This document shows, one piece after another, positions 26,689 to 36,540 of a stretch of DNA of 64,000 nucleotides. A program made the translations under genes and the position numbers. The notes below the pieces were generated by a model, which did no database searches, was not told the DNA's origin, and saw only the letters and a list, made by a program, of their open reading frames with translations. The DNA is taken from assembly GCA_041398785.1 (NCBI GenBank), contig JAWKUA010000026.1:1-64000 (forward strand), read 5' to 3'. Source of the DNA: Planctomycetaceae bacterium. Lineage in GTDB: Bacteria > Planctomycetota > Planctomycetia > Planctomycetales > Planctomycetaceae. Position 1 is the first letter of the stretch; the number at the start of each line of letters is the position of its first letter.

Positions 26689-27663
26689 ATGAAGCGACGA
26701 ATCGTTATCGCGTTTGGGGTTGCTGTTGTATTCTCTAATGCCGTGTTGATTTGGAAGCTCCAGGGCCGCACAGGGCGCGAGGCGCGCTCACTCCCGAATT
26801 CGCCTGAAAAGCAACAAGTTGACCTTGCACAGGGAGCCGTCATTCAACGGCAGCGGATTGACGACTTTATCCAACGTGTTCGCGTCATGTCCTTGACGGA
26901 ACTAGAGAAGTCGCTGAGCGACTTGGAACTGGTCGTGACTTTTTCAGGGTTACTGGGTAGCTCACCATCCGAAGCCAGCAACCAGTTCGAACGGATTCTC
27001 GCAGATCGTCGTGTCGCAAAACTGTATGCCGCCTATCGCGATTCAGGTGAAATTCAGGCGCGTTCGAGCTCGCTGGCGTTGTTTGAAGTCTGGTTCACAG
27101 AACATCAGCGCCGGCTTGAACGTGCAATTGAGTTCTACGAACAGCATGGGGGATACCAATTGACAATCGGATTGGACGCATCGAACTACGCATGCGCAGC
27201 CTCGCTGTTTCTGATGAGCAACTTCTGCAGTCCGGAGGAAGTACTCGATGCCATTCAGCGCTGGACCGAAGTCGGTCGTCGCGGCATGGCGCGCGTTCAC
27301 AATGATCGCCTGCCTGCCGGAGCTGAACCGCTTGATACAATGCCGATCCCGGAAGACCTGCTTGTGGTCAATGTGTGCCTCGCCTGCCTGCTCCGAAACT
27401 TAGGACCGGTTGCGTTCAGCGATGTCGTAAATGAACCAGTTAGAATTCCGGAATGGGGTTTGACAACACTTCCCCTTGCCGCATGGGATGCACACACGAA
27501 TCCGTTTGATTTCACGCATATTCACAAGGGAGTTCCGTTCGACGAATCAGCGCTTCTGGCCAACTTCACATACATTCGCAGCTTCTCGAGCATCTATGCA
27601 GATCACGATGATGCTCGTGAAGGAGTGAAGAATCGCGTGCTGGCGGCGGTTGCCGCCTTGTGA
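26689..27663 (+). CDS. Membrane-anchored helical protein of unknown function
   Basis: A 324-residue protein with one N-terminal membrane segment (about 4-23) and a large, mostly helical soluble region. A GGAAGGGG ribosome-binding site precedes the ATG. No family is recognised. Its stop overlaps the GTG start of the glycosyltransferase (GTGA), and the upstream secreted gene ends 81 bases before it, so all three may form one operon. Base composition is less GC-rich than most of the window. Confidence 0.65.
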   Translation: MKRRIVIAFGVAVVFSNAVLIWKLQGRTGREARSLPNSPEKQQVDLAQGAVIQRQRIDDFIQRVRVMSLTELEKSLSDLELVVTFSGLLGSSPSEASNQFERILADRRVAKLYAAYRDSGEIQARSSSLALFEVWFTEHQRRLERAIEFYEQHGGYQLTIGLDASNYACAASLFLMSNFCSPEEVLDAIQRWTEVGRRGMARVHNDRLPAGAEPLDTMPIPEDLLVVNVCLACLLRNLGPVAFSDVVNEPVRIPEWGLTTLPLAAWDAHTNPFDFTHIHKGVPFDESALLANFTYIRSFSSIYADHDDAREGVKNRVLAAVAAL

Positions 27664-29404
27664 AAGCCGGTGCCGATGTGATGACTCCGGAAGCGAATCG
27701 CCAACACCATAGTGCCGTGTGGCTGATCCTTGTCATTCACGCCGGATTACTGGCTCGCATTGCCGTGGTGAACGCGCCTGTCTTTGATGAATGTGCGCAC
27801 CTGCCCTCGGGACTCAGTCACTGGCAGACAGGGACATTCGACCTGTACTTGGTGAACCCGCCACTGGTGCGGATGCTCGCCAGCCTTCCGGTTCTCTGTG
27901 TGAACTCGCAGGGGGACTGGCCGGTCGAAGCGACACACCCGTATGATCGTCCGGAGTTTCCCGCCGCGTACCAGTTCCTGAGAACGAACAAGGAAACGTT
28001 TCTCTGGTTCTTTACGCTCGCACGATGGGCACTGATTCCCGTTTCGATGTTCGGCGGCTGGATTTGCTTTCGGTGGTCCCGCGAACTGTACGGAACTGCA
28101 TCCGGCTTCGTCTCCCTGGCCCTCTGGTGTTTCTGTCCGGATGTTCTGGCATGGGGCGCGACCATCATGCCCGACGCCGGGGCCGCCGCATTCGGCGTTT
28201 GCGCCGGCTACACATTCTGGCGTTGGCTACAGAATCCCGTCTGGGGACGCGCGTTGATCGCCGGGCTGGCACTGGGACTGTGTGAACTGACGAAAACAAC
28301 CTGGATTGTCCTGTTTCCGCTGTGGCCCGTGATCTGGCTGTCATCCCGTGTGCGACGCGATTATGAGACTCGCCAGAGCGCCCCGCTCTCGCAGATGCTG
28401 GCGATTGTGTTGCTTGCCGTCTATGTCGTGAACCTCGGGTATGGACTCGAGTACAGTTTTCAGCGACTCGGCAGCTTCCACTTCATTTCCCGGACACTCG
28501 GCGGGCCGGAAGCACACACAGACTCCGGTAACGTTTTTCGTGAGACACCACTGGAAGCGATTCGTGTCCCGTTCCCGGCGAACTATGTGCGTGGCATGGA
28601 CGTTCAGAAATACGAACTGGAAAAGGGAAAGTGGTCCTTCCTTCGAGGAGAACACAGGCATGGCGGTTGGTGGTACTATTATCTATACGCGCTCGCGGTG
28701 AAGACGCCTCTTGGAACTTTGTCGCTGCTTGTGATCGCCGGTTGTCTGACGGTGTTTCGGGCAGACTACCGGATACCGGTTAGTGGTGAACTATGCGTTC
28801 TGGTGCCAGCCGCCGCGATACTTGTTCTGGTGAGTTCTGCAGGCTGGTTTCAACAGATACCTGCGATACGTTCTGCCGGCGATCCCGAATCTGCCTGTTT
28901 TCGCCGGCCGCGTCGGCCGGTCATTCACCTCAGGCACCGGTCGCTGCAAGTGATTTGCGGAATCAGTCTGTTGTCGGGCGTCGTCGGCAGTCTGTCGGTG
29001 TTTCCCCATTCGATGTCGTATTTCAACCTGGCGGCGGGTGGTCCAAGCGCAAGGGTCCCCGGCACTTGTTGGATGCGAACGTTGACTGGGGACAGGATCT
29101 GCTTGAATTGAACGGGTTTCTCGACCACCACCCTTGGAAGCCGCCGATTCATCTTGCTTATTTCGGCTTCCTTGAACTGCAGCTTGCGGACATCGAATTC
29201 TGCCTCTGTGCTCAGCAGAACACGATCTGGCTGTGCCGGTACGCGGTCAGCGTCAACCATGTATTCCGATACCATGATTGACGAAGGAAGCCCACGTACA
29301 CGTATTTTCAGCAATTCGTGCCGGTGGCGAGAGCAGGGTTATTCGATTTGCCTGTATCGAATCTCGATGGGGACTCCGCGCGGGCAGACCGCCTTCGACT
29401 CTGA
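27660..29404 (+). pseudogene. GT-C (GT39/ArnT-like) membrane glycosyltransferase, frameshifted in the C-terminal third
   Basis: The first about 390 residues are intact and look like a polyprenyl-phosphate-sugar-dependent GT-C enzyme: a first luminal loop with D-E-C-AHLPSGLSHW and YLVNPPLVRML, then many hydrophobic helices. From about 28840 the coding signal hops frames: GFNRYLRYVLPAIPNLPVF (+1 frame), ICGISLLSGVVGSLSVFPHS (original frame), HLLDANVDWGQDLLELNGFL (+1), then YFQQFVPVARAG and YSICLYRIS in two further frames. Each piece fits the family in order, so the gene is essentially complete apart from at least four or five indels. This is either local sequence error or very recent inactivation. 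The end point is approximate. Confidence 0.7.
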
Positions 29405-29565
29405 TTATCACGTCCACAGGACGAGTCAGGCCTGCATCGCTGCCCGGTGGTGTGAGAGTCTCCGCTCCAGACGCTACGACCTGATAGGTACAGCCAGTCG
29501 TTCTGAGTTCGGCTGGCAATCGCTTCTCATCCACACCCTGAGAAAGTACTGGTCCGCTGTTTCCT

Positions 29566-31305
29566 ATGTGTTCTCACGCACTGCTGCATCGAGCAGCTTC
29601 GCAGTTATCGATTTCGGGCCGGATGATCTGCGTTCTTTTCGGCCATCGGTCCCGCCAGAAACAATCCGGGTTCGACACCGGAGAATTCGCAGGCAAGCCG
29701 GTCATCGGCATTCTGAACACGTGGAACGATCTCATCAGTTGCCACGCTCACTTCCGTCAGCGAGCCGACGACATCAAACGCGGCGTCTGGCAGGCAGGCG
29801 GGATTTCCTGTCGAAGTGCCGGTGATGGGACTGTCCGAAACGTTCATGAAGCCGACGTCGATGTACTACCGCAATCCTTTCTGGCGATGGAAGCGAGGAA
29901 GTTCGCGCACGTATCCCATCGACTGTGCCGTGTTACGGGAGGCTGCGACAAGACGATTCCCGCGTTGCTGATGGGGCGTTTGTGCGCGGACGTGCCGTCG
30001 ACGTGATGCCCGGCGGGCCGATGAACAGAAAACGTCGTGGCGAGGCGACCCGCCAGGGCAGCGGCAGCGACGTCTGGAAGTACGGCCGAACGCGGAGCCG
30101 GGCGGCTGGGTTGCGAAGCTCCTGGTGCAACTGGAAAGCCACATCGCCGCGTCGCCGGGCCACTGCATTATCGAGGGCACCGCGTCGACGATGACGTCGA
30201 TCGCCGAAACGATGGGAATGGCTCCGCCCGGTTCGGCGTCTGTTCCGGCGACTCATTCGGGTCATTCACGAATTGCCTCCGCGATCAGTCGGCAGGCGTG
30301 AACCTTATGTGGTACGACGTGCGCCCGTCGCAGATCATGACCGACGACGCATTCCACAATGCAATCACGCTGATGGCGATGGGAGGTTCCACGAATGCGA
30401 TCGTGCATCTGGATGGGCATTGGCCGGCCGGAAGCCTGTGGTGCCGCTGACTCTGAACGCTTCGATGAGATTTCAGACAACGCCTGTGATCGGCAACATC
30501 GCCTGGCGGGAAAAAGTACGTGATGGGAGACTTCTTCGATGCCGGGGTCTGGCGGAGCGTTGCTGTCCGGAATCTCTGACCTGCTGAAACTGATGCGCCC
30601 AACGTGGCCGGAACAACTCTGGCCGACGCGATTGAAGGTGCCGAAGTTTACGACGCCGACGTCATTCGTCCGCGAGACAATCCGATCTGCCCGAACAACA
30701 GCCTGGCCGTGCTGCGAGGCAATCTGTGTCCCGACGGAGCGGTCATCAAGCCAGCCGCCGCGGAAGCTCGCCTTCTGAAACACCGTCATGGCTCCGCCAT
30801 CGTCCTGTGATCTCGACCTGAAGGCTCGCATCGATGATCCTGCGCTGCAGCTGACGAAGGACCATGTCATCGTGCTGCAGAACGCGGGGCCTCTTGGAGC
30901 ACCCGGCATTCCGGAATGGGGCATGCTGCCGATTCCAAAGTACCTGCTGGAACAGGGTGTCCGCGACATGGTGCGTATCAGCGACGCCAGAATGAGCGGC
31001 ACTGTTATGGTTCGGCGTGCTGCACGTCGCCTGGAATCCGTCGGCGGCCCGCTGGCGTTCGTGCAGACCGGCGACATGATTTCTGCCAGACGTCGAAAGC
31101 CGCACGCTTCAACTGGATGTTTCTGACGACGAACTGGCTGCCCGCAAGGAGCTGGAAGCAGCCGGAAGCCGTTTTACGCGAGCTACGGAAGCTGTACTGA
31201 CCAGACTACTCAGGCTGTTGCCGGCTGCGATTCCGCTTCCTGCATTCCGACGGCAGCCACGATGAGAACCGAGTATCTATTGAGTCGCAATTTCCTGTCG
31301 GTTGA
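29566..31305 (+). pseudogene. IlvD/Edd-family dehydratase (sugar-acid dehydratase-like), many frameshifts
   Basis: Ordered fragments in all three frames rebuild an IlvD/Edd [Fe-S] dehydratase: DFGPDDLRSF; SGFDTGEFAGKPVIGILNTW; SCHAHFRQRADDIKRGVWQA; VPVMGLSETFMKPTSMYYRN; RTYPIDCAVL; GGCDKTIPALLMG; GSGSDVWKY; GTASTMTSIAETMGMA; MTDDAFHNAITLMAMGGST; RPRDNPICPNNSLAVLRGN; LQNAGPLGAPGIPEWGMLPI; VRISDARMSGT; GGPLAFVQTGDMISA. The wording (NTWND, ETFMKPTSMYYRN, GSGSDVWKY) is closer to L-arabonate/D-xylonate dehydratases than to biosynthetic dihydroxy-acid dehydratase. I count more than a dozen frame changes in 1.7 kb. Since the motifs remain well preserved, sequence error is more likely than old decay. 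Ends are approximate. Confidence 0.7.
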
Positions 31306-31584
31306 GTTCGAACGCACTTGCCGTGCGTTCAGAAACCCGGATTACCAATCGCCGACGCGTCGTGTCCGGCGTCGATCGTGAATTCCGAAGGTGGAGATCG
31401 CTGCGGCGGTTCCGCTGTCCGGCAAAGCGTCACACGCCGAGCGTGAATTCAGCGAGAAGGCTTCGCCGTCAATACGCGTTCGGAACCGTCTCTTTCGAAC
31501 ACGTTCCGGGTACTCCGGGTTAATATCCGAGTTCTCCTGCGGTGTAAGAACTGGTCGAATGAAACGCCTCCCGTCGAGGTCACG

Positions 31585-32104
31585 ATGGACAATTCCAATC
31601 CCTATGCCAGCGCCAATTGTCCAGGACAGATCGCCAGACAGCGAACGCGGAGCTTTCCGGTCAGGTATTCGCTGTGGAGTGTATGGCTGCCGGCGATTAT
31701 CGGAACGGGTATTTCCGGAGGCGTGGCTGGCGTGGTCTTTGGGGCGGTCCGCTCGGCTTTATCTTCGGCTGCCTGTTTGCGTTTCCCGCTGCAGTCTTTG
31801 TGACGTCTATTGGAATCGCAAGACGGCATTGCACGGACGCCACCATTCGAGTCGGGGCGTTCTGTCGACGACGTCCGCATGCGGGGCGATCTCCGGGCTG
31901 GTCTGCATCGTGCCCAATTTGGCCGGCTCCTGGACAACTGAGCCGGTCGCCGGATTCCTGCTGTTATTGGCCGTCGCGATGTTTGCAGTATCGGTGGCGG
32001 ATTTGGCGGATGGATGGCGATTCGATGGCGTATGCCGGCAATTCCGGAAGACGCGGAACGGAACACTCGGCAGCAGTGCGGGAAGTCCGTTGCCGCCTGC
32101 CTGA
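31585..32104 (+). pseudogene. Small membrane protein, frameshifted
   Basis: It begins MDNSNPYASANCPGQ, an N-terminus common on small planctomycete membrane proteins. Hydrophobic helices then appear in successive frames: WLPAIIGTGISGGVAGVVFG, GPLGFIFGCLFAFPAAVFV, GAISGLVCIVPNLAGS and FLLLLAVAMFAVSVADLADG, ending at the TGA at 32102-32104. This suggests an original protein of about 170 residues with four membrane segments and at least two indels. No function can be assigned. It is convergent with the moeA-like gene, 16 bases away. Confidence 0.5.
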
Positions 32105-32120
32105 TTGTGCCGAACCGCGA

Positions 32121-33324
32121 CTACCACGCGATCGAATTCACGTTGGCTCCGGCTTCGTAGGATTTCCGGCTGCGGATCGAACGCGCACATTCCGTTGGCA
32201 TTTGGCGTGATCGCAGATCGGCGGATCCATTTTACGGGAGTTGCCGTCAGACCAGATGGCCCTTCTTCCAGAATGGCGGGAAAATACGTCGGGCGGCTGC
32301 CCGAATGAAAATCGCCTGAGTCAAAGTTGCCGGACGGAGCTGCGGCATTGATTTTCCCGGCCACTGAACTTCGAATTGCCGTGGACGAACAGTTCGAACA
32401 CACCATGCTGCTGACGGGATTGCCGGGTAGACCGAACACGAAGCAGTCATGGTCAGCGGTCCGCAAATGCCGAACCACAGCGGCTTTCCCGGTTTCATGG
32501 CGATCTTGTGAAACACCTGCTTCACTCCCGCCGCAGCGAGTTCAGAAGGGACCAGATCCAGAGCCCCGGCCGACACGCTCTCCGACAGCAGCAGGAAGTC
32601 GTGCCGCAAGCCGCGAGCGATATGGTCGCAGTAGACGTCGGCAGTCGCGTGCGACTCCCAGCGGGACCGGTGTCGCGCTGGCTCGGCGGATCTGAGCGAC
32701 CAGCATCGGTTCATTGGAATTGCGAATGAATCCGGGACTGAGCGGTTCGGCAACGTCGACAAGTTCGTCACCCGTTGCCAGAACCGCGACTGTTGGACGC
32801 CGGAACACGGGGACGCTGGCGATTCCGAATTCCGCCAGCACGGCGATGTGCTGAGGCTGCAGCATGGTTCCCGTCGACATCAGCGATGAGCCGGTCTTTG
32901 CCGAACTTCCCTGCCGCAGCACATTTCGTTCGGCGGCGATGGAATCGGCGGCCATTGTGACTTCGTTCGGAAGTTCCGGGTTCCACTGCACGTCTTCGAT
33001 CGGTATCACGCAGTCGGCTCCTTCGGGCAGCGGAGCACCCGTCATGATCCTCACCGCGGTGTCCGGTGTAACATGATGCCGCGGCACGGTTCCGGCGGTG
33101 ATGGTTTCCGAAACCGGCAGGGTTCGTGAGCCGGAATGGCGGAATCCGGCGGACGCCACAGCGAAGCCATCCATCATCGATTTGTCGAATGGTGGCGAAT
33201 CATGAGGCGTGGTCAGATTCTCCGCCAGTACCAGCTCCAGCGTCTCCGACAACGGCAGAACAACGGGTTCCGCGCGCTGCACGTGAGAAAGAATGTCGTC
33301 AAAGGCATCGGCGACAGAGTGCAT
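32121..33324 (-). pseudogene. moeA: Molybdopterin molybdenumtransferase, frameshifted in its C-terminal half
   Basis: The first about 220 codons read cleanly: ENLTTPHDSPPFDKSMMDGF, VRIMTGAPLPEGADCVIPIE, and PTVAVLATGDELVDVAEPLS ... IRNSNEPMLVAQI. These are MoeA hallmarks (insertion of molybdenum into molybdopterin). From about 32660 downward the frame changes repeatedly, yet the pieces continue in order: DVYCDHIARGLRHDFLLLS, SAGALDLVPSELAAAGVKQV, KIAMKPGKPLWFG, VFGLPGNPVSSMVC, FELFV, RPTYFPAILEEGPSGLTATP, and a C-terminal EAGANVNSIAW stop at 32121. The total length fits MoeA (about 400 residues). The preserved motifs argue for error-type indels rather than old decay. Confidence 0.75.
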
Positions 33325-33675
33325 TCGGCCTGGTTCCCGCTGCAGGAATTCGATCCGGCGCTGCAGGACGCAGTCGCCGGAGGAATACTAATGGAAGCGG
33401 GATTGCGTCTCGACCGAAGCCCCAGCCGTCACTTGAACGATCGCGCGGGCAGCAATTCAGGTATGCAGAAGCGAGTGGCGATGCTGTCTGGAACCTTGAT
33501 TGTGGCATTCGACTTCGAAGGTACGCGTCGCGCGTGCGTTGTGGCTGGCGGCGGCGTCCATTCGCTGCGCGACTTCACTTTTGCAATGATGTGCTGCCCG
33601 TTTGGTGCGCTTTGAGTGAAAAAATCGCATTGTTCCGCCCGGTATGGGGCCATGAACGCAGGTCCGGGGCCAGCC
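33325..33675. other. Intergenic region upstream of divergent moeA and 33676 gene
   Basis: About 350 bases with shadow frames only. An in-frame GTG at 33616 and an ATG at 33652 could extend the downstream gene but would put polar residues ahead of its membrane segment. No repeats are seen. Confidence 0.3.
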
Positions 33676-35166
33676 ATGAAAATTACCCGACGACGCGTCT
33701 TGATTATGCTCTGGATGGCGGGTCTGCTGACTCCATGCCTGTGGGCGGTGCGGTTGTTTCTGGGTCGTCCCACGGCGGTGGAGGTGTCTGCGGAAACGAC
33801 GTTCCTGGTCGGCGAGAAGCTGGCTGACGGGTCACTCGATTTCAGCAAAGCGCTCTACCAGCACTGCAATTTCCCGGTTGATGATTCGCTGAACGCGGCG
33901 ATCGGCCTGATGCAACTGCCGGAGCTTCCGCGCGTTGAAGACCTGTACCGAATAATCCACCTGGGTTCGGGTGAACCGCCTGCGGGCTACGAAAATGATG
34001 GCGCGTTCCGGAGGTCAAGATTGTGGGACACGGGGGTCAGGGAGATCCGTCGGACAGCAGACCGACCCTGGACCGCGGAACGCTTTCCCACGATGGCGAA
34101 GGTCGTAGCGGCCGAAGAAACTCTTGTTCTCCAATGGAAAGCGGCCGTCGCGAAACCTCGACTGGTCAAGCCGCTGGGAGTGACGACAGACGAACTCAGG
34201 AATGTCATCGTCCGCGGTGCTCGCATCCTTCAGCGTCGAGCGATGTTAGCGGCCGGTGAGGGTCGCTGGGACGACGCGATTGACGACCTGAAGTCTGTTG
34301 ACCACGCCGCGGAGTTGCTGGCACAACTGCAGTGCGGCTGGGAAACATACACCGCGTGTACGATCCACCACGACGTGTGCCGCGTCGTTTCCAGCGCCGT
34401 GCTGAATTCGACGACAGTGAACCCGCAGTTTTCCGCCTACATCCGGGAACGCTCCGAATGGCCCGTTCATGAAGTTGTCGCCAGGGCGGTCGATCAGGCG
34501 GTCCGGATTCATTTTCAGCTCGCGGTGCGGGATTGCCGCGAACGCAATTCGTATCTGCAGTGGTACGTTGGCGGCGGATTGATCTCTAATGACGCGAAAG
34601 CCCGCGAACTGCAGCTTACGCAGATTCGAAACAGCATTGACTGGTCGACGGTATCGCGAATCCAGAATGAAGTGGTCTCTGAATTTGTGGATGCTCTGGG
34701 CGAATCGGAACACGACGAATACCAGGTCAAGTGGAACCGAGCCGTTGATGTGTTCAGCGACTGGAATCGCAACGATCTGATCGAAGAAGTCCGGATGCTG
34801 GATCTGTCACGAATCCCTGAGCGGCTGGGTTACGCCCTGGCAAACTCATCCTACGAAACGAGAGTTCGCGGACTTCACGACCGCCGCGACGCTGTCAAAC
34901 TCAGCCAACAGGCGTCGCTGACGTCGCTGGCGATTGCGGAATACCGTCAGCAGAACGGTCAGTTCCCCGACACGCTGAACCAGTTGCCCAAAGCCATTCG
35001 CGCGGGGTTGAAGCCGTACCGCACAGGGCAGCAGGATTTTCGATTGGAACGCGACGAACGCAGCATCACACTGCGTTCCGGTGACTCCCGTCGCTCAGCC
35101 TGGACATTCCTGATTGACTCGTCCAACGAAGCGGATCAGCCGGAATCCGACAACGCGGTTCGCTGA
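33676..35166 (+). CDS. Membrane-anchored protein of unknown function
   Basis: A 496-residue protein. A basic N-terminus (MKITRRR) precedes one membrane segment (about 8-28). The rest is soluble and largely helical, with an extended region up to about 100 and helical repeats after 150. No enzymatic motif is visible and I do not recognise a family. The C-terminal part (EYRQQNGQFPDTLNQLP ... FRLERDERSITLRSGD) resembles the end of secreted planctomycete proteins with a pseudopilin-type fold, but weakly. The ATG at 33676 is preferred for the membrane helix; 33652 and 33616 are in-frame alternatives. It is convergent with the thioredoxin gene across one arm of the 83-bp inverted repeat. Confidence 0.65.
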   Translation: MKITRRRVLIMLWMAGLLTPCLWAVRLFLGRPTAVEVSAETTFLVGEKLADGSLDFSKALYQHCNFPVDDSLNAAIGLMQLPELPRVEDLYRIIHLGSGEPPAGYENDGAFRRSRLWDTGVREIRRTADRPWTAERFPTMAKVVAAEETLVLQWKAAVAKPRLVKPLGVTTDELRNVIVRGARILQRRAMLAAGEGRWDDAIDDLKSVDHAAELLAQLQCGWETYTACTIHHDVCRVVSSAVLNSTTVNPQFSAYIRERSEWPVHEVVARAVDQAVRIHFQLAVRDCRERNSYLQWYVGGGLISNDAKARELQLTQIRNSIDWSTVSRIQNEVVSEFVDALGESEHDEYQVKWNRAVDVFSDWNRNDLIEEVRMLDLSRIPERLGYALANSSYETRVRGLHDRRDAVKLSQQASLTSLAIAEYRQQNGQFPDTLNQLPKAIRAGLKPYRTGQQDFRLERDERSITLRSGDSRRSAWTFLIDSSNEADQPESDNAVR

Positions 35167-35172
35167 GTTTTC

Positions 35173-35255
35173 TACTGGCCGCGGCGGACGCCGATACTTT
35201 TCGTTCTACCTGCTCCCGCGAGCCCGAATGTCTCATTCTGCCCCGCTCGCGGTAT
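35173..35255. repeat. 83-bp inverted repeat, left arm
   Basis: Bases 35173-35255 match the reverse complement of 36372-36454 at about 77 of 83 positions. Each arm contains an internal hairpin CCGCGAGC/GCTCGCGG with a 21-base loop; the right arm also has TACCGGC/GCCGGTA. The left arm ends on the first base of the stop codon of the CnoX-like gene. The two arms face each other around that gene. Confidence 0.9.
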
Positions 35256-36124
35256 CAATAGAACGCGGTCGCCAGTTTGCGGCGGTATTCAGACGCCAGT
35301 TTCGACTTCGGCCCCATCGTCGTCAGGATACCGACCATGACTTCCTTGGCCTGGTCACGCACTTCCCCAAAGTTATTTTGCACGACTCCCAGCAGCAGTT
35401 CGCAGGATTCCTCATAGCGTTTGTCGATGCTCAGTGCTTCGGCCAGAGTGATCTGCAGTGCCGGGTTTGTCGGGTCGGCCAGCAGAGCCTTTCGCGCGGC
35501 GGTTGTACCACCGGATTCTTCAACTTCGGCACGCAGCAGAAGCTGTTCCTTCAAAGACTCCGCGTCGGCTTCCAGATAGCCGGCGGCTTCCAGATGCCCA
35601 ATCATCTCACTGGCTTCCTGATCGCGATCAAGAGCCATCAGTGTGCGGGCCAGCGCGATTCGAAAGGGCCGAGTCTCCGGTTCCAGATCGACGGCTTTCC
35701 GGAAGGACGCTTCCGCGGCGGCGATATCTCCGGCGGCTTCCGCGTCACTTCCGGCGGCAAACGCTTCGGCGGCCGGTGAAGGCAGGAATTCGTCCAGCCA
35801 GGCTCGCAGGTTCGCTTCCGGCTGAGCACCACTGATCTGACTGACGGGTTGCCCTTCCGCCATCGCGACGACAAACGGAATGGACTGAACTCCGAACGCG
35901 CCGGCGATTTCGGGATTCTCGTCAACATTGACCTTCACCAGCACAAACCGACCGTCGTATTCGTTGGCCAGCTTTTCCAGCAGCGGCATCAACTGACGAC
36001 AGGGGCCACACCAATCGGCCCAGAAGTCCAGCACGACGGGACAGCTCATCGACTGATCAATGACGTCAGCGCGAAACGTTTCCGTGGTGGTGGTGCGAAT
36101 CCATTGAGATGACGTGGCGGACAT
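35255..36124 (-). CDS. CnoX/YbbN-like thioredoxin-TPR protein
   Basis: A 289-residue protein: thioredoxin domain (about 10-115) with the active site W38-CGPC-42, then TPR-like helical repeats (about 120-285; AEASFRKAVDLEPETRPFRI, QITLAEALSIDKRYEESCEL). Length and layout match CnoX (YbbN), a holdase that passes oxidatively damaged clients to GroEL and DnaK. Unlike the E. coli protein, this one has a full redox-active CGPC pair. Cytosolic, with no signal peptide. The start at 36124 (MSATSSQWIR) fits the family; the frame extends to 36334 but that part is Arg-rich shadow. The gene is bracketed by an 83-bp inverted repeat. Confidence 0.88.
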   Translation of the reverse strand: MSATSSQWIRTTTTETFRADVIDQSMSCPVVLDFWADWCGPCRQLMPLLEKLANEYDGRFVLVKVNVDENPEIAGAFGVQSIPFVVAMAEGQPVSQISGAQPEANLRAWLDEFLPSPAAEAFAAGSDAEAAGDIAAAEASFRKAVDLEPETRPFRIALARTLMALDRDQEASEMIGHLEAAGYLEADAESLKEQLLLRAEVEESGGTTAARKALLADPTNPALQITLAEALSIDKRYEESCELLLGVVQNNFGEVRDQAKEVMVGILTTMGPKSKLASEYRRKLATAFY

Positions 36125-36371
36125 GGCAGCAACTTCGTGACTTCGGAAAGAACAGTGAATCGCCGGGACTCTCGCGTTTCGGGGCAGGTTACTCGTAAAC
36201 CGCTGCGTCGCCAACATCCGGCGGTCGATGTTTCCACGAAGACACCGACCGAAAGACCGCCGCAATCCCATCGCGCTGCGCTGGCTGCCTTGCGCGTGTC
36301 GCGCAGCGACCGGAAACCGCTGGTGGATGACCAAATTCGCCAGGCCGCGTACGATGGCGGCAGGACGTCAT

Positions 36372-36454
36372 ATACCGCGAGCGGGGCAGAATGAGACATT
36401 CGGGCTCGCGGGAGTAAGAAGAGCGAAAAGTACCGGCGTCCGCCGCGGCCGGTA
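36372..36454. repeat. 83-bp inverted repeat, right arm
   Basis: Reverse-complement partner of 35173-35255, about 93 percent identical by my alignment. It contains CCGCGAGC/GCTCGCGG and TACCGGC/GCCGGTA stems. It lies about 250 bases upstream of the CnoX-like start and 87 bases beyond the end of the sulfatase gene. No transposase is linked. Confidence 0.9.
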
Positions 36455-36540
36455 TAAAACGATTTCCGACGGCTGCACCGCACAACTTCGGTAAAGATGT
36501 GGTGCCCGGGGCAATCGAACTTCGGAAGCGCGTTTGGCCG

